A DNA stretch of 17,244 bases from Ophiosphaerella korrae (taxonomy: Eukaryota > Ascomycota > Dothideomycetes > Pleosporales > Phaeosphaeriaceae): the NCBI GenBank assembly GCA_028456385.1, contig JALNQF010000674.1, forward strand, positions 1 to 17,244, read 5' to 3'. Below the pieces are notes generated by a model. That model had not been told where the DNA came from. It did no database searches and was given only the letters and a program-made list of their open reading frames with translations. Positions 10,200 to 17,244 of this stretch are shown here, piece by piece. The translations under genes and the position numbers were made by a program. Position 1 is the stretch's first letter, and the number at the start of each line of letters is the position of its first letter.

Positions 10200-13100
10200 A
10201 ACGCAATCTAACTATAATATTAAAGACTAATAAGGATTATACTATATAGATAATTTAACTACAATCTAGATACGTAGTATATAATATTTAGGATAAGATT
10301 AACCTAAAATCTTTTACTTAGCTAATTTAGAGACTAGAACTAATTAGAGCTCTAGTAATAGCTAACTATACTCTAGTATTAAGTGTCGAGACTCTTACGT
10401 AGTAGTCTAAACTCTTAGCTACTAGTTATAAGGCTTTTAAAGAAGACCTTAATACTATAAAATATTAGCTAAGTAATACTATAGCGACTAACACGAGTAT
10501 AAAAAAGAGTAGTTAAGTCTCTAGTATATTATAACGTTTATCTAATCTTTAGTCTTACTATATCTACTACGTACGTACTACTTACTAAACTAATCTCTAC
10601 GTTAGTAGCTATTAAACCTAAAGTAAACTATTAGCGTAGACAAGTATATTAAGTAAGAGTATATACGTAATAGATACTTTAAATTACTTAAGCTTATAAG
10701 AAGCCTAGTAAATTAGGATATATAGATAGCTAAGTATAACTATACTACTACTAAAGCTAAAACGTATTAAGTAGTAGAGTTACTATAAATTAATATAATT
10801 ACTTAAGACTTTTTAGTAGCTATTAAATACGTAGTACTAATTTAGTCTATAACCTTTTAAGATAATAGAAGGCTATTACTTAGTATAAACTAGAGAGAGA
10901 TAATAAAACGCTACTATAAGTATATAATAGTATACTATCTCTTAAATATAAGGAGGCGTAAAGCTACTTTTATAGTAGATAATACTTTACTTTATACTAC
11001 TAGTAGTAATACTACCTAGAGTAAGACTAGAAATACCTTTCTTGTAGATAGCGCGCTACTTAATAAATAGGGTAGACCTCGTAATTAACGTACACGTAGT
11101 AGTAATACTAACGTTAACTAAATAATAGGTTAAAAAGCTATAAGTAAATAATACCTAGCTTACAAAAGACCTTATAAACTTAGTAATTACTACTATATTA
11201 ATCTTAACAAAGTACTAGATTAGTAGACTCTAAGTAAGACTCTAAAAGAGCTTATTAATTATAAATATAAGTATAATACAACCTTATAAAGACTAATAAG
11301 AAGATAGTTAAAGTATTAAATAAAGCCTTATATAGAACTATACGCTAAGTTACCTTAGACTACTAAAATCTATAAAGAAGATTAACTAAAAAGCTAGTAA
11401 ATATTAAGTATTAAGAGTACTTTTATTACTAAAACTACAAGGAATACCTATAACACCTACCCTCTCTAGAATTCCTTTATCCTAGACTTTAGTTTAACCT
11501 ACTATATTATAAATAACCTAACTTATATATATAACTATTATCTATTAAAGCTAAATAATTATATATAGGTAGGTAAGTTAAAGATATAAGTAAAAGGATA
11601 TAGATTTCTTACTCTTATACTAAAAAACTAGTTAATAGAAAATAAACTAGTTCTATATAACGTAGCTATATACCTAAATATCTTTTATAACCTAGTCTCT
11701 TTCTAGCTACTCTAGTAGAAAGGAATATAGTAGAATACTTAATCTAAGCTAATAACTCTAAATAAGCCTAATAGATAAATAATTAGATACCTTACTAAGA
11801 TCTATAGTTAATAAGTACTTAAGTATTATTTATTATATAATCTTATATACTAAGTAGCGTACTATACCTATAAACCTTAGACTATTAGAGTACTTGTACT
11901 ACTATAGTATAAGAGACTTAGCTATCTAAAACTAGCTATAATTAAATACCTTATCTAGTAAGCTTAAGAGGTATATATAAAAAGAGTATCTATAGTCTAG
12001 TATAACGTATATAGTAAAGCTAAGATAAAGTAGTAAATTAGCTATATACTAAGAATTAGTTATAAAAGACTAAGAGAAAGACTCTCTATTAACTTCTACT
12101 TATATAAAGTATAAAGCGTTACTAAAAAGAAAAGCTAGATACTTATTACTAATAAGTACTTAAAACTATAGTAGGACTTCTACTTTACTAATAACTAGTT
12201 AGCTAAATTAATTATTAAGGTGCTATTAAACTTAATCCTCTTCTTAAAAAATTAGTATAGTATCTTAGTTAAAGTAATTAAAACTAATAACAAGATTACA
12301 ATAGTAAAACTAGAGATCTAGCGCTAGTTAAACTTGTAAGGTATTACTATTAAACCTTTAGCTCTAGATACTTAAGCCTAGAATAGAGGAGCTAAGCGCG
12401 CTAGAGGAATTAATAAGGAGAAAGTACGTATAATATAACTTAACGCAAATTTACTATAGAAACTTTAGCCTAAAATTATATAGGCTAGAGTCTACTTATA
12501 TAATTAAATACTAAGTTACTTAAATAACTAGAAGATACTATATAAAGTATTCTTTACAAAAGTTACTAAGAATTAAAGAATTATAGTATTAATAAGAAAG
12601 CTAAACTTAGCCTACTTAAAAGTATATAGGTATAAAGCCTTTATAATAACTAATAATATATATTATAGTAAATTAAGGCTATAACGTTTAGATCTAAAAG
12701 TATAGATTAGCTACCTTATAAGATACTAGTTATTAAATATCTACTAGATCTAGGTACTATCTATAGCTAAAGTAATAAGTATATAGGATATAATCTTTAA
12801 TAAGTAAACAATCTTTAATAGTAAAATAGAAGATCTAATAGATAACCTTATATATTAAATATTAGAAGAGATTGCTACCTATATTAAAACGATTAAGCTC
12901 TTAGTACTAGTATATAAGCTAGAAATAGAGTCCTTCTATAAAGATAATACTAAGTTAGATATATCTACAAATAATAAAAAAGATCTACCTAGCTACTACT
13001 ATAGAAGAAAGATCGTAGACTACTATCTAACTCTTCTACTATCTCTACCTCTAGTAGTAATACTAGCCTATTTAATAACTAGAGACTAACTAGAGTTAAT

Positions 13101-14817
13101 AGTATACAATAGATATAGCTTATCTAAAACTATACTATAGGTAGTAGCCTTTATAGCTAGTACCTAAGTAGGTAACTTTAGAAAATACTAAGGAGAACTT
13201 GTAGATAAAGCTAAGATAAAAAGAATACTTGTAAGAGGACTAAAGCTTTACTATAATTAACTCCTATCGCTACTTTTATACTAAACAAACCTAGAAAGCT
13301 ATCTAATAGGCGAGTTATTTAAAGAAGCTAAGTTATCTTACCTAACTAGCTATTACTAGATAAAATTATAGACTAAAGTACTAGCTAAACCTATCTAGTA
13401 TTCTAGCTAGTAGATACTAGACTATATATAGGTATATACGTACAAGCTTAATAAATATTATTAATTTATAAAATATAAAGCTTAACTTATTATATAAAGA
13501 GATTAGTAACAAAATATTATAGTATAAGAGACTTACGCTATAATACTAGCTAGCTAATCTTTTTAGATACTTATAGCTATTACTACTAAATATAATCTTA
13601 AACTAAAATAGTATAACGTAACTAACGCCTTTATTTATATAGTAATAGACTAAGAGATCTATATAAGAATACTAAAGAGATACTAAAAGAAGAGTATAAT
13701 CTTTAGAGTCTAAAAGGCTCTATATAGTCTCTAGATCTTACCTCTCTTATAGTAGAGAGAATTTATAACTATACTTAAAGCTATAAGCTTTTAAATAGTA
13801 CTATACGAACTATACTATATAGTTAAAAATAGAATTATTATCTTCTTCTACGTAGATAACATTATTATTATATATAATAAGTAGAAGACTAAAGAAGTAT
13901 AGTAAGTAACTAATCTTCTAAAAGAGAAGCATACTATTACTAGAAGAATAGATCTCTAATAGTTTCTTAGTATTAAAGTAATTTAAGATAAAAAGTAATA
14001 TATAATTTAACTACTATAGGTAGCGTATATTAACAAGATAAGTTAGCTTATAGATAAATTACACGTCTATTATAATATACCTATAGCTACTACTAAACTT
14101 AAGGCCTACACTAGCTAGGCTACGCTATCTAAGATTAATAAATATTAACGTAAAATTAGCTTACTCCTATTTATAGCTATAACTACCTAGCTAGATATAG
14201 CTTTTGTAATATTATAACTAGCTTAATTTCTTATAAACCTAAGCGCTACTTACTACAAGGCTACTAATTAAGTACTTATATACCTCTCTTATACAAGATT
14301 AAAAGTACTCTAGCTAGGTAGTAGTAACTTATTATAAGTTACTAGTAATACTTCCTTTACTAATAATACTATAGATTAAAAAAGCTCTTAAGGCTATATA
14401 ATTAAACTCTTTAATAGGCTTATTATATAGAGAGTAAACAAGTAAGATATAGTTACTACTTCTATAACTAAAGCTAAATTGCTAGCTCTATTATAAGTAG
14501 CTAAAGAAGCTATATTTATATTAAAACTACTTAATAAACTATACGTTAAACTCCCTATAAATTACGTTACTATCTAGTATAATAATACTTAAATAATCTA
14601 GCTTATTACTAAAGAACTAGCTAAGCTATAAACTAAGATTTAGTACGTTAATATCTACAATTATTAGCTAAGACAAGAGGTCTCTACTAGCTAAATTAAA
14701 GTAGAATATACTCTATTAATAAAGATAATAGTAGATAGCTTTATAAAAGTTTTACTAATAAATAAATAAGAAAGCTTCTTAAATTAGCTTAGACTAGTAA
14801 AAGTAATAGAATACTAA
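10200..14817 (+). pseudogene. Copia D gag-pol remnant: Gag-PR-IN-RT-RNaseH
   Basis: From about 10440 one frame (codon starts equal to 1 modulo 3) carries all domains; the gag start is uncertain. The protease D-S-G box reads D-F-S at 11485-11493. The pre-integrase domain reads YKRLSYLK at 11908-11931, with both His now Tyr. The integrase catalytic residues are altered: Asn at 12091-12093 (SINF), Asn at 12286-12288 (KTNN) and Lys for Glu at 12394-12396. RT has NVTNAF at 13615-13632 for DVTNAF, and YVDN at 13849-13860 for YVDD. RNase H shows FTNNTID near 14359-14379 and later SITKAKLLAL for S-T-x-A-E-L-x-A-L near 14460-14490. The frame ends near TAA 14815-14817, though that codon could be a former CAA. 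All catalytic centres and many sense codons are lost. Confidence 0.88.
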
Positions 14818-14912
14818 ATAATATATAAAGCACCTTTTAATAAAATCTAAGACTACCTTAATAATTTTATACTTATTTTATAATATCTAGTTTACTAACA
14901 AGTTACTAACTT

Positions 14913-14921
14913 AAAGGGGTA
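14913..14921 (+). other. Polypurine tract of copia D
   Basis: AAAGGGGTA directly precedes the TG that opens the 3' LTR at 14922. The run of four G has survived because none of them follows T. Confidence 0.7.
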
Positions 14922-15393
14922 TGTTAGAAAAGTTATATAATTAGATACTTAATACGTAATTAGATACGCGATTATATATACAATTACTAAGCTACTAACT
15001 TTACTATAGCTAAAAGGATTATAGCCTTAACTATTATAAATAAAAAAATTAAACAAAGAATCTAATATATAAAGAGATAGACTACGTTAGTATAACTAAT
15101 ATAATAAAGAAACTAGTACCTTAATAGAAAGAGTATTAAGAATCTAGCTTACTACTATCTTAAGAGACCTAGCTAAGACTACTATATTGTAGATATATAG
15201 ATAGAGTGTAGGGCTAGAGATAGATAGTAGAATTAATCTACTTAGTTTATACCTAGTACTATTAAGTTATAAGTAATTAATCTAAAAAAAAGCTTTTCTA
15301 AAAGCCTTAGTATCCCTCTCTAATAAAGCTCTTATATAGCTATTATAAAAAAGCCTTTTTATTAAACTATTATAACTTCCTTTAAATCTAATA
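14922..15393 (+). repeat. 3' LTR of copia element D
   Basis: This LTR retains the canonical TGTTAG start, preceded by the purine tract, and ends CTAATA before the GGTTT target duplication. It is the same 472 bases long as the 5' copy and aligns without a gap. Nearly all differences are transitions, as expected when RIP mutates two formerly identical copies independently. Confidence 0.9.
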
Positions 15394-15398
15394 GGTTT
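15394..15398. repeat. Right target-site duplication of the copia element (GGTTT)
   Basis: This pairs with AGTTT at 9473-9477 and directly follows the 3' LTR. GGTTT is probably the original target, with the left copy changed by a G to A transition. Confidence 0.75.
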
Positions 15399-15567
15399 CT
15401 TATACTAGACTATCTATATTCTATAAGTAAGTGTATAAGATATAGCTATACTAGGAGTTATACTTTAGTAGTTAATTACGCTCTTCTAGTTTGTATAATC
15501 TTTAGGTTAAAGCTTTAGGCTTAGGAAACGTTGTTTTCTAAATCTAAGTCTAAGTTAATATTATAGC
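15394..15567 (-). pseudogene. Gypsy C gag-PR linker fragment, upstream of the copia insertion
   Basis: Read leftwards, the frame that enters the protease at 9477 continues upstream through this fragment (…YKKPLTNLIEAK across the reconstructed join). The piece is basic and Ser/Thr-rich and has few stops. It has no zinc knuckle, so it probably represents the linker between Gag and the protease core. It is cut at 15567 by the LTR of element B. The assignment is by frame continuity, not by motif. Confidence 0.5.
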
Positions 15568-15999
15568 TATAACAAGAGAAAACTAATTAGAGCTTATTAG
15601 CTTTACTATAGATAACAAAAGTACGTATAACCTATAAGGTAATAAACTTAACTAGGAAACTAACTATAATAGAGACACGTAATAAATTCGTAATTCGCGA
15701 TCTTAGTAAATACAAAGTATAAAGCTAAGTACGTAATAAATTTGTAATTTACAATTTTAGTAAACACGAAGTACGAAGCTAGCTAAGGGACCTAGGTATA
15801 TAGTTAGTAGCAATGCCTATTATTAGGATAGTATTAGTAATCTAATCTCTACCCTAGAATACTAATACTTAATATTATATATACAAATTAACTATTATTT
15901 ATAGTTATTGCTAATTACTATATAAGCTTTTATTATTACTTTATAATCTACTAATAACCTAAAGGTTATTAGGAAGTTAACCTTAGTAGACCTATTATA
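15568..15999 (+). repeat. 5' LTR of gypsy element B
   Basis: It starts TATAACAAG (former TGTAACAAG) like the LTR at 5047 and ends near CCTATTATA, where similarity to that copy stops. It is 432 bases against 614, lacking most of the segment corresponding to 5060-5240. The final 50 bases, from CTTTATAATCTACTAATA onwards, are the best conserved. Only about 19 bases separate the LTR end from the first gag codon, so any primer-binding site must lie at about 16000-16018, or the LTR end is slightly earlier than called. Confidence 0.65.
15677..15784. repeat. 54-base tandem duplication in the gypsy B LTR
   Basis: Units 15677-15730 and 15731-15784 both start ACGTAATAAATT and have equal length. By eye they differ at about a dozen positions, one of them a transversion at the end. 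The duplication therefore predates RIP. Confidence 0.8.
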
Positions 16000-16018
16000 C
16001 CTTACTAATTTAGTTATT

Positions 16019-17244
16019 ATAAGAAGCAAAGCGTAAGTAGCGTATAGTCTAGCTAATACGATAGTAGAAAGTTTAACTAAAAAGAGAGCTAAGGTACCTA
16101 TAAGTAGTTATAAATTAGATAATATAGTATAGAGAGATATTAAAAACTACCTTAATAACTTAATCTCTAAGAAAGAAGATATAAAGATAGTAATTAACGC
16201 CCTAGAAACCTAAAATAAAGAACTCTAGGAATATACAAAATAAAATAAAGCCTAGATTAAAGCTATTATTAAAAGATAAAATTAGATAGAACTAATTATA
16301 TAACGCCTAGAGATAAGCGTACTAAAGAAACTACTAAAGATACTTGTCTTTAAAAAGTTTAATAGAATAAAAGAGAAACTAAAACTCTTTATAGTATTAG
16401 TATAACTCTAGATAGATATATAAGTACTATACTTTAATATAGAAGAGAAGAAGGTAATATATATTAGAATAAACCTTAAAAAGGATATAATAAGATAGTT
16501 TAAACTTTACTAGATAGATTATATAATATATACTCTAATAACCTAGAAGGATAAAACTAGAGCTATTTTTAGAAGTTATAAATACTTTACTAAATAAATA
16601 AAAGTAGTATTTAGGGATATAGATATTACCTAATAAGCTAAAGAGAAACTTAAAAAGCTTATATAAAGTAAGAGTGTTCTTAAATATATATTATAATTTA
16701 AATAACTATCCTAAAATATAGAATAAAATAAATTAGCCCTAATATTACAATTTAAACAAGGACAAAACGTAAAAATCTAATACAAGATAATTTATATAGA
16801 GAAACCTAGGATACTAGAAGATTTAAAGTAGTAGGTAATCTAAATTAATAATAACCTTTAAGAATAGAAAAAGAACAAGTATAGTAGCTAATCTAGAAAC
16901 TAGGATATTAGAGACCCTATAATCCTTAATACTAATAAGGATAAAAAGAAAAAGAAGAACAAAGACTTTATATACTTTAATTATAGTAAGAAAAGCTACT
17001 ATATAAAAGACTACTAATTATAAAAGAAGAAAGATTTATAAAAAAAACGTAATAGATTAATAAAGCCTATATACTAAGAATACTAGTAGTATACTATATC
17101 CTAATAACTAATACACCTAGAAATAATAAATACTAGGAAGGGGATAACAAAATAATAGATCCTAAATATCTAGTATATTTTAAAGTATTATAGATATTAT
17201 ACCTAGATAAGAATTATATTATATATAGAAACCCTAAAGTAAAT
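16019..17244 (+). pseudogene. Gypsy B gag remnant with CCHC zinc knuckle (partial)
   Basis: A single frame (codon starts equal to 2 modulo 3) begins near ATA 16019 (possible former ATG) and reads through many TAA/TAG codons. The first 110 codons look helical (…NNLISKKEDIKIVINALET near 16169-16210). A central segment from about 16350 fits the retrotransposon Gag capsid pattern, with KLKLFIVLV (like K-L-x-x-F-L-x-Q) and later an aromatic-rich helix region. A basic, Lys-rich tail precedes YFNYSKKSYYIKDY at 16973-17014. That has exact C-x2-C-x4-H-x4-C spacing with all three Cys and the His replaced by Tyr, as expected for TGY and CAY codons under RIP. Gag packages the element RNA. The frame after 17014 continues to the window edge without a recognised domain. 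Confidence 0.8.
16973..17014 (+). other. Degenerate CCHC zinc knuckle of gypsy B Gag
   Basis: The ligand positions are Tyr 16973-16975, Tyr 16982-16984, Tyr 16997-16999 (the His position) and Tyr 17012-17014. Spacing is 2-4-4, as in retroelement nucleocapsid knuckles. TGT/TGC to TAT/TAC and CAC to TAC explain every change, so zinc binding is lost. Confidence 0.75.

Larger units (their letters stand above)
9478..15393 (+). mobile_element. Element D: complete but dead Ty1/copia retrotransposon
   Basis: The element is 5,916 bases long, with two 472-base LTRs, an internal gag-pol frame, a purine tract before the 3' LTR and a five-base target duplication. The order protease, integrase, RT, RNase H is diagnostic of Ty1/copia (Pseudoviridae). 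It lies inside the protease region of the opposite-strand gypsy element C, so it arrived later. The same depletion of CpA/TpG runs through it and through its host, so RIP acted after insertion, or both before and after it. Confidence 0.9.
5661..15567 (-). mobile_element. Element C: minus-strand Ty3/gypsy element split by a copia insertion
   Basis: Coding sequence for a gypsy polyprotein runs leftwards from 15567 to 15394, is interrupted by the copia element 9478-15393, and resumes from 9477 to 5661. The order on the minus strand is gag-PR linker, PR, RT, RNase H, integrase, GPY/F module. Removing the copia element and one copy of the five-base duplication restores one continuous frame across the join. 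No LTR, gag knuckle or chromodomain of this element is seen. Both ends are cut where LTRs of the A/B gypsy family begin or end (5660/5661 and 15567/15568). It is the oldest recognisable layer in the window. Confidence 0.75.
15568..17244 (+). mobile_element. Element B: 5' end of a Ty3/gypsy retrotransposon
   Basis: A 5' LTR (15568-15999) is followed at once by a gag frame with a CCHC knuckle, in plus orientation. Pol lies beyond the window. LTR similarity shows it belongs to the same broad family as element A, but to a different member. Its insertion site is the gag-PR linker of element C. Because the 3' end is outside the window, its target duplication cannot be checked. Confidence 0.75.

Noticed and set aside
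5047..15999. The LTRs at 5047 and 15568 as the two ends of the minus-strand gypsy C
   Set aside because: They differ by indels, transversions and different internal duplications, unlike the copia pair. Purine tract 5039-5046 and the gag after 15999 both indicate plus orientation, and the space would leave no gag for element C.
1..17244. Mitochondrial or naturally AT-rich genome
   Set aside because: The bias is not general AT richness: C and G stay common in CT, AG, GC and CG contexts, while CpA and TpG specifically are lost. The content is all retroelements.
1..17244. TAA/TAG reassigned to sense codons (alternative genetic code)
   Set aside because: Stops fall where Gln, Arg or Trp are expected in conserved motifs, but Cys, His, Asp and Gly are also replaced in the same copies. 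Mutation explains all of these; recoding would not.

Overview
This window looks like transposon-packed, AT-rich DNA from a filamentous ascomycete (Pezizomycotina) that has been through saturating repeat-induced point mutation (RIP). The evidence is the dinucleotide make-up. CpA and TpG are nearly absent and TpA is everywhere; bases 541-600, for example, hold 12 TpA, no CpA and no TpG. CTAG tetramers are very common, ATG is rare, I noticed no TGA, and TAA/TAG interrupt every frame. Even so, three long retrotransposon reading frames can be read through the stops with no net frameshift, because RIP causes only transitions. I see no host gene, tRNA, rRNA or CRISPR array. Everything recognisable is a dead transposable element.

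Layout. (1) 1-1215, minus strand: a degenerate frame I cannot identify, followed by a short (GATAR)n repeat and an uncertain junction. (2) About 1390-5660, plus strand: a 5'-truncated Ty3/gypsy chromovirus (element A) with the end of its protease, then reverse transcriptase, RNase H, integrase and a C-terminal chromodomain. After these come a possible antisense coiled-coil frame, a purine tract and a probable 3' LTR. (3) 5661-9477 and 15394-15567, minus strand: a second Ty3/gypsy element (C), from the gag-PR linker through PR, RT, RNase H and integrase to the GPY/F module. It is split by (4) a complete Ty1/copia element (D) at 9478-15393, plus strand. D has two 472-base LTRs and a 5-base target duplication, AGTTT/GGTTT, that differs by one RIP-type change. 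(5) 15568-17244, plus strand: the 5' LTR and gag, with a CCHC zinc knuckle, of another gypsy element (B) running off the window. Its LTR is related to, but not a pair with, that of element A.

Inferred history: element C is the oldest recognisable layer. The copia element jumped into its protease gene. The A/B gypsy family abuts C on both sides (integrase C-terminus and gag-PR linker). RIP then mutated everything, including the copia insertion. In all three reverse transcriptases the second Asp of the catalytic Y-x-D-D box is now Asn, always at a T|GAT or T|GAC context. I found no new biological system here. The items most worth a second look are the unidentified frame at 1-1215, the antisense frame at 4519-4875, and the variable repeat blocks in the A/B LTRs.
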